A DNA stretch of 64,000 bases from Adenophora triphylla var. japonica (GCA_022495995.1 JAFEMH010000732.1:372001-436000); one strand, 5' to 3'; counted from the first letter of the stretch, positions 10,912 through 22,969 are shown. The notes: generated by a model from the letters alone, not told the origin. A program made the numbers and translations.

Positions 10912-11445
10912 AGATTATTAATAAAACTTATTTTTATGAGACGGAGAAAATGTAATATTAAATTAATTTCATATGGGAAGTGTTTTCTTGAGTTTATAGT
11001 TAACGGAAGTTAGGCTGATATGCAAGTAGTCTCCTTATTTGAGGACTTTACAATATTTTATTGGGATATACCAATCCCCTCAACGTTAATTTAGGCTTTT
11101 TCCATAAAGTTGCTTATTATTCAATCTAATATAATTAAAATTAATTATGATGTCTAAAGTTTCAATTAGTAATGCAAATTTCATGCGTACCAAAAGGTTG
11201 ACTTGTCATCATCGAGTTTCCTGCCGAGGTTTTACACAAGTTGTCGGGATTTCCTAGTGACGATGGACCGGTAATTAAGCAAGAAATCAAGGATATGATT
11301 TTTAATTATTAATTAATTTCATTAGATGTTGTATTTGTACTCCTTCGTAAACCTTAATATTTATTAATTGAGTATCCAATCAACGATTGTCAAATCATTT
11401 GTAACATTTTTTTTCAGTCCTAGCATTGCTTTAACAGAAAATTTT
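10912..11445. other. AT-rich intergenic DNA, nothing recognised
   Basis: No coding frame with domain content, no RNA gene and no clear repeat was found in this stretch. Confidence 0.4.
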
Positions 11446-11706
11446 GGAGGAAATTTGTTTCTTCATAAGTTATAAAAAATCATGTTTTTAAATATATCGA
11501 CTTGGTGTTTTAAAGCCTAAACTCACTGTTTTAAGGCCTAAACTCGCTATTTTATTTTCTAGAAACTCACTGTTTTAACGCATATACTCACTATTTTATT
11601 TTCTATGTATTTTAAAGCCTAAGCTCAATGTTTTAAGGTCTAAACTCGATATTTTTAAGAATGAAAGTAGCTTTTTATAACTTACGGAGAAACAAATTTC
11701 CCCTAA
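11446..11706. mobile_element. Small TIR element with an internal short-motif array
   Basis: The ends are inverted repeats of about 30 bp: GGAAATTTGTTTCTTCATAA at the left and the complement of GGAAATTTGTTTCTCCGTAA at the right, each followed by GTTATAAAAA. Between them lies an array of near copies of GTTTTAAAGCCTAAACTCACT and variants. The superfamily is uncertain because I see no clear target duplication. Confidence 0.65.
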
Positions 11707-11881
11707 AACTTACTCTTGCTTTAAAGCATACCCCTCTCAATTCAAACAATACAATTTGATTTAAGGGACAATTACCAAATCATTCCTCATCCTAATAAAA
11801 AGGACCACCAAGAAAGCATATTTTGCAAATTGATCATCAGGTCCTAACATTATAGGTAGACATGCATGTTAGTGGCAAATT

Positions 11882-13440
11882 AGGGAAAATTACACTCGTG
11901 CCCTTCATTTAATGACGTGGCACGCGTGGACATATTTACATTCAGCCTTTCTGCGCTTTTCCTTTCATTCTTCTCTCTCTTTTTTTTCCCCTCAAAACTT
12001 TAAAATGAAATATCTTAAGATTTAGAAATCAAAAAAAAATATCTGAAATCATCGTTGTGTTCGTATCGTCAATACGAATCAAACTAGTAGAATCAACATA
12101 TAATCTTGAGCAAATTTGAGAAGTTCTCAGTTGGTTTTGATAAGTTTACAGTTATTTTTTATATTTGTTCCAATAACAATTAAGAGAAGTTCACAGTTGT
12201 TTAGCTAAATTAATAATTTCTCCATGAAAATGACTATTATTTACTTAATTCACAGATATTTTTAGTTAAGTTCATAGTTGTTTTAGTTAAGTTTACAATT
12301 GTTTTTAGTCGTTTATAGCATTTATTTTTGCAATTTTATGAGATTATTTGACATATTTTTTAAGTTCACGGTTGTTTTTTGTTAAGTTCACAGTTATTTT
12401 AGTTTTTTATGGCCTCTATTTTTGTAATTTTATGAGATTATTTGACATATTTATTATGTTTACAGTTGTTTTTACTTAAGTTCACTGTTGTTTTTTATTA
12501 AGTTCACAGTTGTTTTAGTCCTTTATAGCCTCTATTTTTCAATTTTATGAGATTATTTGACATCTTTGTTATGTTCACAGTTGTTATTACTTAAGTTGAC
12601 TGTTGTTTTTAGTCTTGTATTTCTATATTTTTGCACGTATATATGATTATTTGACATACTTATTAAGTTCACAGTTGTTTACAATTAAGTTCACAATTGT
12701 TTTTAGTATTTTATGGCCTTTATTTTTTTTTTGCAATTTTATGAGATTATTTGACATATTTATTAATTTACAGTTGATTTTAATTAAGTTCACAATTGTT
12801 TTTAGTCTTTTATATGGTCTATATTTTCGCTACTTTATGAAATTATTTAACATATTTGATAAGTTCACAATTGATTTAACTTAATCTCTTAATAGTTGAT
12901 TTAACTATTAATAAGAGATTAAATATATAATTATAAAAATGAGAGACAAAATGAAAAATATCTTTCTCTCAACCATCCCTTTCCCAAACCCAGATTCATG
13001 CTCCGGCCACTTCATCCATCGTCCGGTATCCCTTCCTCCCTCGGCACCCACACTTTTGCTTTCCTCCTTACTCCAACTGCCACTGTCAATTTCAAATCTA
13101 AACAACCCCAATCATATTTTTGATTTTCCCTAATTTTCAGACCGCCATTTTTATGAAATTTCAAAGCTTTGATAAACAACAATAGTAGGCTGTTGAAGGT
13201 GGAGATGAAATTTCGCGGCTGTTGAAGGAGACGAAGAAGATTAGTGAAGGAAGGTGAGAATGGCCGATGGGGATAAAGGCAGAAACGGTAGAACGACTAG
13301 GTGGGATAGTTTTATATTGTTGGGTAAAGGAGGACTAGGTGAAATTTTGATTATAATGTCGGATTAGTTGGTTAAATTTTAAAATTTTTGTCTTAATTGA
13401 TTTTTTGACTTGGGTGAAGGACTCAGTGGTAATTTTCCCT
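11882..13440. mobile_element. TIR element of 1.56 kb with TTCACAGTTG array
   Basis: The left end AGGGAAAATTACACTCGTG and the complement of the right end (AGGGAAAATTACCACTGAG) form terminal inverted repeats. The left half is dominated by a tandem array (about 12150-12890). The right half (about 12950-13260) is less AT-rich and has gene-like composition but no recognised domain. No transposase is present and the superfamily is uncertain. Confidence 0.5.
12150..12890. repeat. Tandem minisatellite of about 90-115 bp units
   Basis: Each unit contains one or two copies of AAGTTCACAGTTGTTTTTA followed by a TTATGAGATTATTTGACATA segment. The latter recurs near 12328, 12433, 12546, 12640, 12748 and 12837, six copies spaced 89-113 bp apart. 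ORFs here are by-products of the repeat. Confidence 0.8.
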
Positions 13441-13490
13441 TGATTTTTAATACGACAATTAAGAAAAAATGTTAATAAGTGAGCTTTACC

Positions 13491-13675
13491 CAGTGTTCTA
13501 AAAGACCCCGCCTAAAGGCGCCTAGGCCCCGCCTAGGCGCTAGACCCCTCTCCAACGCCTAGTTTTAAGCCCCGCCTAGGTCTCGACTAATCCCGACTAA
13601 TTCCGACTAGTCCCCGCCTAGGTGCTAGGCCCGACTCCGCCGCCTAGCATCCGTCTAACGCTTTTTAGAACCTTG
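13491..13675. mobile_element. hAT-type MITE, GC-rich
   Basis: It is flanked by perfect 8-bp duplications GCTTTACC (13483-13490 and 13676-13683), the size made by hAT elements. The termini CAGTGTTCTAAAA and TTTTAGAACCTTG are imperfect inverted repeats. The core is GC-rich with repeated CGCCTAGGCG palindromes in an otherwise AT-rich setting. Confidence 0.85.
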
Positions 13676-13683
13676 GCTTTACC

Positions 13684-14780
13684 GAGTAGAAAAGAATGAG
13701 GTATGAGAGAGAAATTAGAATAGGAAATAGTAAGTAAAAATTTGTTGTTAGTGTAAAAGTGAATACTATAAAAAAAGAATATTACTACAACAGTACAACT
13801 TTTTTATTTTAAAAAGTGTATAATTTCAATTGAGAGAAAATGAATATTTTCATATAAAATTGTTCATTTAAAAGACATGACAAATATATATAAATATTTT
13901 TGTAATTCAATATTTCATTTTTTGATTTTGAGAATATGTTATGAAATATGAAGAGAAATCAATATTGAAATTCTTGAAGGATAAATATTTTTTTGAAAAT
14001 AAAATTCACTTGAGAAAATTATTTTTATAAAAACTTAATAATAATAAGCATTTTGGAACGAAAAGAGTGCAACTTTTCTATAAATATATGGTTAAAGGTT
14101 CTAATTTTATTAATTGTCACTTTGTCAATAAATAAATGCAAAATTTAGGAGTAATTCTCAAAAAAATTCTTCGTAATTGGTTTTTGATTTGTTTACTTGT
14201 TTTATTTGTATATTTGTTTGTTTTCCTTCATTTGCTGCTTTTGATTTCTCTCATTGTTAAAATCCTCTTGATTTCTCCTCTTGTTAAAAGTCTTTGCTTT
14301 GTATTAAATTTCACATTGATGTTCTTGGATTTTTATTTGCAATTTTTATGGCTTTAATTTTGTCGGTTAAGTCGAAGGATAATGCTCGTGGTGTTTATTG
14401 GATGTCAATGTCCCGTTTTTATAAGTGCAAAAATATAAGGGGACTTCGGTTCAAAATCTTGCGTCTACTAAAGATTGTCTTGTTTGGGATGTTTGGTTGA
14501 CGTTTTCCTGCCAACTCGTAGGCTCTATTTTCTCAGATTATCAAAGTTAAATCTTACTATTTAGCAGTTTATTATATTGCCAATTGTAAGTAATTGTCAT
14601 GTTTTACTTGGCCAATCGTATGGATGTCCCAGAGTCGAGTTCATATGGGGATTCGGTGCATGATTGATATAAACATGGTTTTTCATGTCCCAAGTATATT
14701 CAAAAATGTAGCATATTGGTTTTCAAGTAATTTTTAACAACTTTGTAATTTATGTATTTGGTTAGAGTGTAAAACTATGT
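13684..14780. other. AT-rich intergenic DNA, nothing recognised
   Basis: Low-complexity AT-rich sequence with no recognised gene, RNA or repeat boundary. ORFs of 60-75 codons here have no domain content. Confidence 0.4.
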
Positions 14781-14915
14781 GCATTATCATCCCATAATTG
14801 TAGTGATAGGATTGTTAGTCAGTCAATATATTATATTGTATATCTCTTTTACATATTTGTGCATATCTATTAAGTGTATAGAATATTTAGGACTCTATGT
14901 AATTTAGTTATATAA

Positions 14916-15480
14916 ATGATAAATCATAGAAGAGAAACTTACGTTGAGTTTTCTCCCCATATTTCTCTTGTTCTTTATGCTATCACGATCCTCTTGAACG
15001 GAGCCATGGTACAACCGACTGATTCCATAGCTTCAGTCACCTCTTCGTCACCCTTTTCTTCCGCTGCCACCTACACTCTTCCTCTCAATCTCAATATCCA
15101 GTCCAGAGATCTCTATTTTATACGGTACCCACTACCTATAAGATCACTACGACTGTGACAAACACAGTCCCTCTGTTATCCAAACTTCTGGATGGCTCTT
15201 CTAACCCCGACCTGGTTTCTTTCATCAAGCATCAAGTTTAGTACTTAGTTGGATTAAGGCGGCCGTCTCAGCCAAAATTCAGTCGAGAGTGAACCCCTGT
15301 GACACAGCTCCAGCTGCCTGGTCTCTTCTTGAAAAACGATTTGGAGGAAGTTCTCGGGTTCATATCCAAAAGCTCAAGACAGATTTGAATGCCCTTGCCA
15401 AGAAACTCGACACCACCATTGATGACTATTTCCTTCGAGCTGTCTCTATTTCTGATGCCTTAGCCAAAGCACAACCACAA
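14916..15480 (+). pseudogene. Ty1/copia gag relic (UBN2-like), with possible LTR end upstream
   Basis: The plus strand from about 15130 encodes broken copia Gag sequence. Recognisable parts are TAPAAWSLLEKRFGGSSR and LKTDLNALAKKLDTTIDDY, the central Gag region that carries W-x-x-L-E-x-x-F. The frame is broken before 15289 and coding stops near 15480, where a low-complexity CCA-rich repeat begins. Sequence just upstream (about 14810-14990) resembles an LTR R/U5 region but no primer site is clear. No protease, integrase or RT follows. Confidence 0.6.
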
Positions 15481-15665
15481 CCACCACCATCGGGTCAATT
15501 TTTTTTTAATCATTTTAAATTTATTTTTAACAACTTCCCACCACCACCACCTCAATGTAAAAAAATATTTTTTTTATTCATTTTAAAATTATATGTTAAC
15601 AACTTTCCCACTCTCAAGCAATTTTTTTTAATTCATTATAAAATTATTTTTAACAACCCTCACCA
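15470..15665. repeat. CCACC-rich tandem repeat, left part
   Basis: Two to three imperfect units of about 75-80 bp alternate a CCACCACC tract with TTTTAATTCATTTTAAAATT-like sequence and AACAACTT. The same texture resumes at 16385, beyond the hAT-type insertion. Confidence 0.6.
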
Positions 15666-15673
15666 CCCTCACC

Positions 15674-16384
15674 TAGAGCCGTCAATACGGGATAACGGGA
15701 CGGGATGGAATCATGATGTCTCGCGACTTATGCGGGACGAGACGAATTTTGCGAGACTAAAATATTCCGTCCCGTCCCAAATCTACTGCGGGATGCGGGA
15801 CCCGTTGACTAGGCGGGATTAAGCGTTGACTAGGCGGGATGCCTCCAAGGCCACGGCCAAGGCCGGTCAAAGCCAAGGCCACGGCCACGGCTAATGATGC
15901 TTCCTACCCAGCTTCAGCATCATATATATACCCACTAGCCATAGTTTTACTTTCTTGTTCTTTAAATGTGGGATATAAGTCCTCCAAGGCCACGGCCAAG
16001 GCCAAGGCCGAGCCAAGGCAAGGCCAAGGCACACTTTACTTTCTTTTTGTTTCAATGTGGGATAAGTCCTCCAAGGCCAAGGCCGAGCCAAGACAAGGCC
16101 AAGGCCAAGGCACAGTTTACTTTCTTTTTGTTTCAATGTGGGATATAACGTCCAAGGCCACGGCCAAGGCCAAGGCCAACTCATCAGTCATCAGCAAGCC
16201 TTTCAACTTGAACGTCGCGGGACGGGACGGAATGGGCGGGACCGCACTATGTTGTCCCGCGACTAATGCGGGACGGGACGGAACAGGATGAATTTTCGCG
16301 GGCCTAAAATTTTCCGTTCCATCCCGTCCCATTTGTATGGCGGGACGGGACTCCCGACGGGACCGTCCCAACTTGACGGCTCAA
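15674..16384. mobile_element. hAT-type non-autonomous element with internal CAAGGC array
   Basis: It is flanked by perfect 8-bp duplications CCCTCACC (15666-15673 and 16385-16392). The termini TAGAGCCGTCAA and TTGACGGCTCAA are inverted repeats. The subterminal parts are rich in CGGGACGGGACGG words on both sides. The middle holds a tandem array built from CCAAGGCCACGGCCAAGG. Long ORFs on both strands come from this repeat and are not genes. Confidence 0.85.
15925..16190. repeat. Tandem repeat of about 80-95 bp inside the hAT-type element
   Basis: Three units share a TTTACTTTCTTTTTGTTTC-like segment, AATGTGGGATA, and then a variable run of AAGGCC/CAAGGC hexamers. Unit lengths differ because the hexamer run expands and contracts. 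Confidence 0.75.
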
Positions 16385-16720
16385 CCCTCACCCCCACCAA
16401 CCCAACCACCTACGGTCAAACTCTTTTTACTCATTATTAAATTAATTTATTTTTAATAACTCCCCCACCCAACCCCACTTTCCTACTGTCAGTTACCCAC
16501 CCTACCCCCCCCCCACACTCTCGACTACCCACCCTACCCTATCACCACCCTAGCCTACCATAATCTTAACATTTACATTTCCCCAACCAACATTTACATT
16601 TCCCCAACCACCCTACCCTACCCCACACCCACCCACCTCACCTCTACTAATCCCCACCTTCTACCCTACCACCCCACCTCCATCACCCTACCTCACCCTA
16701 TCTCTTTTAACTTATCTCAA
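16385..16720. repeat. C-rich, strand-asymmetric low-complexity repeat
   Basis: The plus strand is dominated by CCACCCTACC, CCCCACC and CCCAACC with very little G. It continues the CCACC-rich tract that the hAT-type element split. Confidence 0.6.
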
Positions 16721-17181
16721 ATTGTGTTTATATCGGAAAAAAAATTCCTTTAATAGATTAAAACCATGAAAATGTTTTTCGAAAAACATTTTACTTACTA
16801 AACAATCAAAAACATGTTTATGTCATTTTCCCAAAACATTTTCATTTTCTGGAAAACATTTTAAAGAAAATCATTTTTCGAAAGTCATTTTACGCGAAAC
16901 AAACGTAGCCTAAGTAGCCTAAATAAGAATAAAATTGTTACTTTCTTCATTATGTTGATGTTGTAGTAGTAAATGTGCTTTTCAAAAATTGTGAAAAGTC
17001 TACAACAGGTTACTATTTTTATTTTAAATCGGAGAGAGTATTAATACTCCCTATGTCCAAAATATATGCCATTTTGAATAAAAAAATTGTCCAAAATAAT
17101 TATCGCTTTCTCGCAATAAAATCCTTCAAATTATTCTTTACCTTACATTGGAAATTATTCCAATTGATTGTAAAAGATAAT
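16721..17181. other. Intergenic DNA hosting the copia insertion
   Basis: AT-rich sequence with two abutting Stowaway-like ends near 17025-17055 (GGAGAGAGTATTAATACTCCCT). The last five bases, ATAAT (17177-17181), are the left target duplication of the copia element. Confidence 0.5.
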
Positions 17182-17543
17182 TGTGAAGAATCGGCTAAAC
17201 AGGTGGGCGACCGCCCAGGCCTAGTGGGCGACCGCCTAGCCTCAAATCTCAACAACGCTGAAACGTCTGTACAAGTGGGCGAGCGCCCAGCTCCAAATCC
17301 AAACAACGCTGAAACTTCTGTACAACTGAGCAACCGCCGAGGAAGTGTGGGCGACCGCCCAGCCCCGTAAATCTGGCGTATTTATTTCCTTATTTCCAGT
17401 TGTTTCCAATTCCTGTTTAGTCTAGGTTTAATTCTCCTTTTTAGAATAGAACTCTTTTTACCAGATTTCATTGTAACCTATATATTCACAAGTTGATTAA
17501 TGAGAATACAAGTTTTGGGAAAGCCCTAAATTAATTTCCTACA
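17182..17543 (+). repeat. 5' LTR of copia element 1
   Basis: 362 bp, TG...CA. It carries the palindromic word TGGGCGACCGCCCA at 17204-17217, a near copy at 17225-17238, another (one base changed) at 17276-17289, a degenerate copy at 17327 and a perfect one at 17348-17361. The middle three sit in 51-bp tandem units that share AACAACGCTGAAAC. A TATA-like CTATATATTC lies near the 3' part. Confidence 0.95.
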
Positions 17544-17558
17544 TGGTATCAGTGCGGC
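17544..17558 (+). other. Primer binding site of copia element 1
   Basis: TGGTATCAGTGCGG directly follows the LTR terminal CA and resembles the TGGTATCAGAGC primer site complementary to initiator methionine tRNA used by plant copia elements. Confidence 0.85.
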
Positions 17559-17579
17559 ATCATACACAAGTCTAAATCC

Positions 17580-20500
17580 ATGGCGGGAAACGATGCTATC
17601 GTCAATAATCCCCCTAAAATTAAAGATGTAGTTAGTTTTGCTCTTCGTACCGGTGGAGCTCGTAGTCGCGACAATCCTGATAAATCGCATCTCACATGTA
17701 CTCATTGTAAGAAGATGGGTCATGACAATACCACATGCTTTGAATTGCATGGATATCCGGATTGGTGGCTTGAGCAACGCAACAAATCCAATGCACGCGG
17801 CGGTAGTCGTCCGCAAAATAGCCGAGGCAGGGGTTCTTCTCGCAGCAACACTGGAACTACAACAACACCGGATTGTGGCCCTGTTACTGTTGGTGCAGCC
17901 GCTGTAGGATCTCTTTCTGTGGCTTCTTCTTCATCATTCACAGCTGAGCAATGGCAGGCGTTGGCAAGCCTTGTCGGTAATTCTCAAATCTCAAATGATC
18001 ATCTCCATGGTAAGTTTGATTCGACTTCATGGATAGTTGATACAGGTGCTTCAAATCATGTAACTGGAAATGCCTCGTGTCTCCTTAATTCTTGGACTAT
18101 ACCGGCTTGTCCTGTCGGATTGCCCAATGGGTCGTCTGTTTTGGCTCATACAGAGGGATTCGTTCGTCTGACGGACACCATTACTCTCTCTCATGTTCTT
18201 TTCATTCCAAACTTAAGCTGCAATTTAATTTCAGTTTCTCAACTATCTGACGATATTCACTGCACTGTCCAATTTAACTCCTCTTTCTGTGCTATACAGG
18301 ACCTGTCAAGGAACCTGATTGGAATGGGTGTTAGGCGAGATGGACTCTACTACTTTCGCGGCACATCTTCAGCATATAATGTCTCTGTTACCAGATCGTC
18401 TTCTGTGTTGGAGCTGTGACATAATCGCTTGGGGCACCCTTTCGAGAATGTAGTAAAGCTTCTTCCCTCAGTTAGTCGTACTTCTGGCAGTTTACATAAA
18501 CCTTGTGATACGTGTTTTCAGGCTAAACAATCTAGAGATAGTTTTCTTATTAGTGACCATAAGTCTACTAGAATTTTTGAGAAGGTTCATTGTGATTTGT
18601 GGGGTGCATACACTCATTCTTCTTCTTGTGGTGCACGATATTTTTTAACTTTGGTGGATGATTTTTCCCAAGTTGTTTGGGTTTATTTGTTAGTTGATAA
18701 AACAGAAGTTTTTCGTATGTTTATGGCTTTCATTGCAATGGTAGAACGTCAGTTTTCTCAAAAAATTAATGTTGTCCAATCGGATAATGGTACCGAATTT
18801 AATTGCATGCTTGATTATTTCTTTTCCTCTGACATTCTTTTCCAAACATCTTGTGTTGGTACCCCTCAACAAAATGGTCGAGTCGAGCGGAAGCATCGTC
18901 ATATTCTGAATGTTGCTAGAGCGCTTAGATTTCAGGCTCATTTACCTATTTTCTTTTGGGGTGAAGCAGTTCTTACTACTGCTCATTTGATTAACCGGAC
19001 TCCTACTCCCCTCTTAGGTAATAAGACTCCCTATGAGGTTTTGTTCAGAAAATTGCCTTTCTTTGACTCTCTCCTTGTTTTTGGTTCCCTGTGTTATGCC
19101 CATAATCAGAAGGCCAAGGGAGATAAGTTTTCCAGTCGTAGCCGAAAATGTATATTTGTGGGCTATCCTCTAGGCAAAAAGGGGTGGAAATTGTTCGATC
19201 TAAAGACAAAGAAATTTTTTGTCTCCCGGGATGTGAAGTTCTTTGAGACCATTTTTCCTTATAGTGATTTATCGACAGTACCTCATACCCCAGATTCAGT
19301 GGAGATTCTTAACCAAGAGGATGATTTTGCCTTTATTGATTATCCGGATATGGATGATATTGTCCCTTTGACAGTGGCTCCTACGGACGTAACTGAACCT
19401 GTTACAGCAGTATCTGCGGATATTGTCTCTATGGAGGTCTCATCTTCTTCTATGACTGAATCCTCTTCATCTGAGCAAGATGCTTTAGGGAGGGGCATGC
19501 GTACGAAAGTCCCCTCTGCTCTTCTTCGGGACTACATTGCTGCTACTGTCACTCATGCAAGTCCATCCCTCGAGCACTCCACTCCAGTCGGCTCCTCAGG
19601 TACTCCTTATCCTATAGCTCACAATATAAATTGTGACAGTTTTTCTGTGAAATATCGTAACTTCCTTGGAGCTATTACCTTGGCTAAATAGCCTAGGATG
19701 TTTCGTGAGGCAATGTCACAGGATGGGTGGAAGGAATCTATGCAGGCTGAAATTCGTGCCTTGGAAGATAATGGCACATGGACTATGGTTCCCCTACCTC
19801 CTGGTAAGCGTGCTCTGGGGTAGCCAGTGGGTTTATTGGATTAAGTATAAGTCTGATGGTACTGTTGAACGGCTTAAATCTCGTTTGGTGGTCCTTGGTA
19901 ATCATCAGAAAGAAGGAATTGATTACACGGAAACTTTTGCTCATGTGGCCAAAATGGTCACCGTTCGAGCCTTTCTTGCCATTGCTGCCTCAAAGAATTG
20001 GGAACTGCATCAAATAGATGTGTATAACGCTTTCCTGCATGGTGATCTTCAGGAAGAACTCTACATGAAACCTCCTTCGGGCTTTCATTCCAATTAGCCT
20101 AATATGGTATGTCGCCTTCGTAAATCTCTTTATGGCTTGAAACAGGCCCCGCGTTGTTGGTTTGCTAAACTGGTGGCTTCCTTGAAACACTATGGATTTT
20201 TGCAGTCTTATTATGATTATTCCCTGTTCACATTCACGAAGGGTACAATTCATATGAATATACTTGTGTATGTTGACGATCTTATTATCGCTGGGAACGA
20301 TTCCGCTGCTTTACAGTCTTTTAAAAAGTACCTGAGTGAATGTTTCAAGATGAAGGACCTTGGCTCCTTAAAGTATTTCTTAGGCATTGAAGTCGCTCGT
20401 AGCCTCTCTGGTCTATATATGTGCCAACGTAAGTATACCTTAGACATTATATCCAAGGTTGGGCTATTGGGTGTAAAGCCATCTGGCTTTCCTATTGAGC

Positions 20501-21426
20501 CGAATCATAAACTTGGTCTTGTCACTGGTGATCTTCTGAATGACCCAGAACGTTATAGACGATTGGTTGGTCGTCTCATTTACTTAGCAGTCACCCGTCC
20601 AGATTTGGCATATTCGGTTCATATTCTGTCACAATTTATGAAGGAACCTCGCAAGGAGCATTGGGATGCGGCATTACGGGTTGTTCGTTATCTCAAAAGC
20701 GCACCTGGTCAGGGTATTCTTCTTCGTGCTGATAGTGAGCTCACGCTACAAGGATGGAGTGATTTGGATTGGGCCGCTTGCCCTATTACTCGACGCTCTC
20801 TTTCTGGATGGCTTGTGTTTCTTGATCATTCCCCTATATCTTGGAAGACGAAAAAACAAACCACTGTGTCTTGTTCGTCTGCCGAGGCCGAATACCGCTC
20901 TATGGCGGCTCTTACCTGTGAATTGAAATGGTTGAAAGGATTACTACTGAGTCTTGGTGTTCATCATCCCAAGGCAATTAATATCTTTTGTGATAGTCAG
21001 CCGACTCTAGATATCGCTAAGAACCCTGTCTTTCATGAACGAACAAAACACATTGAAATAGATTGCCATTTTGTTCGTGATGCTATTTCGGATGGTCTTA
21101 TCTCTCCTTCCTATGTTCCTACTAAAACGCAGCTGGCGAACATCTTTACTAAAGCACTTGGAAAGCAACAATTTGATTTGCTCGTTAGCAAGTTGGGCAT
21201 TCTTAATCCCCATGCTCAACTTGAGGGAGGGTGTGAAGAATCGGCTGAACAGGTGGGCGACCGCCCAGGCCTAATGGGCGACCGCCCAACCTCAAATCTC
21301 AACAACGCTGAAACGTCTGTACAAGTGGGCGACCGCCCAGCTCCAAATCCAAACAACGCTGAAACGTCTGTACAACTGGGCGACCGTCGAGGAAGTGTGG
21401 GCGACTGCCCAGGCCCAGCACCGTAA
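17580..21426 (+). pseudogene. Copia gag-pol polyprotein, interrupted
   Basis: Starts at ATG 17580, 36 bp after the primer site. A short Gag N-terminus runs straight into a zinc knuckle (CTHCKKMGHDNTTC). The usual ~200-residue Gag core is missing, so this copy has an internal Gag deletion. Protease WIVDTGASNH follows, then integrase with the Asp, Asp and Glu of HCDLWG, QSDNGTEF and VERKHRH, RT with YVDDL (about 20270), and RNase H ending near 21200. Breaks: TGA 18417-18419, TAG 19689-19691, a frameshift near 19820 and TAG 20095-20097. All other parts stay in one frame. The last frame runs past the purine tract into the 3' LTR and stops at 21426. Non-functional as read. Confidence 0.95.
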
Positions 21427-21600
21427 TTCTGGCGTATTTTGTTTCCTTATTTACAGTTGTTTCCAATTCCTGTTTAGCCTAGGTTTTGTTCTCCTTTTTA
21501 GAATAGAACTCTTTTTACAAGATTTCATTGTAACCTATATATTCACGAGTCGATTAATGAGAATTCAAGTTTTGGGAATACTCTTAATTAATTTTCTACA
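21232..21600 (+). repeat. 3' LTR of copia element 1
   Basis: 369 bp, TG...CA, same order as the 5' LTR. It holds perfect TGGGCGACCGCCCA copies near 21254, 21275 and 21326 plus two degenerate ones near 21377 and 21398. Where one LTR has a damaged palindrome, the other often keeps the perfect form. Confidence 0.95.
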
Positions 21601-21808
21601 ATAATTTAGGCGAGATAAATAATTAATAAAGGCATATTTAATAGTCTTATTCAATCTTTAATATTATTTGACAATGAATTCTAATAAATATTAAATATGG
21701 GAGTTGTTAAGGATAGTATATACTTTTAACATATTTTTTAATATTTGTATGATAAGATTTAATGACATTGTATTAGAAACGAAGAGATCTAAGATAGTTA
21801 TTTTGAAT

Positions 21809-22744
21809 GGGGGTGGCAAATTGTACTCGTACGTACCAAAATACCCGTAAATAAATCGTATCAATTATAATTGGTACAAAAAAAATTGGTAAACCAAATT
21901 CTCGGTATGATAGTATTGTACCAATTATATCTAATTAATTGGTACATGCTATATAATACTGACTTTGGTTGGTATACAATGTACTGACATTATTTATAAA
22001 AAATTATATATTTGGTTGGTATACAAAGTACTGACATTATTTATAAAAAATTATATATTTATATATAGATATATAATATAATAAAATAGTTTACTTTATC
22101 TAACCCTAATTTGTAGCTGTCGTGGCTTCTAAATTCTAATTACATCGCTCTCTCACTGTGAAACTCAGTAACAAGTCGATTTCTCTCTCTTTTTCGTAAT
22201 TGTTTAATTTCCAAGATTTTTATTATACTACTTTTCTTTAGTTTCAATACTTTATAATTTGTGTTATGAGACTTCTTTTACTCCTTCTGTCCTTGGATAA
22301 TGCGCACTTTTTGGCTTGACACGAGAATTAAGGAGAAAAGTGAAAAAGATGATGTGTTGTGAGTGTAGATAGTTGGATAGGATAGAGAAAGTGGAGTAAG
22401 TGGGTAATGGTTGTGAGTAGAGAGAAGTGGATCTCATTTCTATTTTGAGAAAATGCAGATTATTGTGGGACGTTCAAAAGGGGTCTTTTTGCAGATTATC
22501 GTGAGATCGAGGGAGTATATGTTATAATGTGTTGCTCTTTATAATAGAGAAAAATTTTAATAAAATATATCAATACATTTTTTTCCATTTATATTTGTAT
22601 ATATCAAGTACCAACCCATAAAATTGATATACTAATTTTTTTAATTGATAATAATATATATTTGTATGTATCAAATGAAATCATACTTAATTAATAAATA
22701 ATATAAACAAAATACAAACAATATACCAATCAAATCACACCCAA
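21809..22744. mobile_element. hAT-type non-autonomous element (with nested MITE)
   Basis: Perfect 8-bp duplications TTTTGAAT flank it (21801-21808 and 22745-22752). The termini GGGGGTGGCAA and CACACCCAA are short imperfect inverted ends. The body is AT-rich and full of TTGGTAC / GTACCAA words in both orientations. A Stowaway MITE lies inside. No transposase. Confidence 0.75.
22279..22517. mobile_element. Stowaway-type MITE nested in the hAT-type element
   Basis: TA-CTCCTTCTGTCCTTGG at the left and GAGATCGAGGGAG-TA at the right. The internal text (GATTATTGTGGGACG, TTTTTGCAGATTATCGTG) matches the right half of the MITE at 2357 in inverted form, so both belong to one subfamily. Confidence 0.7.
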
Positions 22745-22969
22745 TTTTGAATAGAGAGAAGTAATTATGACCCATGGAAAAAATGAAACTGATGAGCTAT
22801 CATAATTACATGATGTATGATGTACATGTGCATAGAAAAATGAGTATCAAAAAGAGAAGCATATGATGATATAGATTTAATATAGGAATAAAGAAACATA
22901 CTCTTTTCCATGCTGCAATATTACAAGAATTGGATAAATGAAACTACGAAATCATTTGCATACATTGAA

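Larger units (their letters stand above)
17182..21600 (+). mobile_element. Ty1/copia LTR retrotransposon, structurally complete, coding inactivated
   Basis: LTRs at 17182-17543 and 21232-21600 start TG and end CA and are flanked by perfect 5-bp duplications ATAAT (17177-17181 and 21601-21605). A primer binding site (TGGTATCAGTGCGG, initiator-Met tRNA type) abuts the 5' LTR at 17544 and a purine tract (TTGAGGGAGGG) abuts the 3' LTR. Domain order zinc knuckle, protease, integrase, RT, RNase H identifies copia. Three stop codons and one frameshift interrupt the polyprotein. Several dozen-scale LTR differences by eye suggest an insertion that is not recent. Confidence 0.95.

Noticed and set aside
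12939..13133. Pro/Ser/Leu-rich ORF in the right half of the 11882-13440 element
   Set aside because: Composition hints at captured exon sequence, but both strands are open and no motif is recognised.
15839..16291. Long ORFs on both strands, rich in Pro/Arg or Trp/Pro
   Set aside because: They arise from the CAAGGC hexamer array inside the hAT-type element and exist in several frames at once.
19666..20097. Separate gene for an RT-like protein
   Set aside because: It is the frameshifted continuation of the copia 1 polyprotein, not an independent gene.
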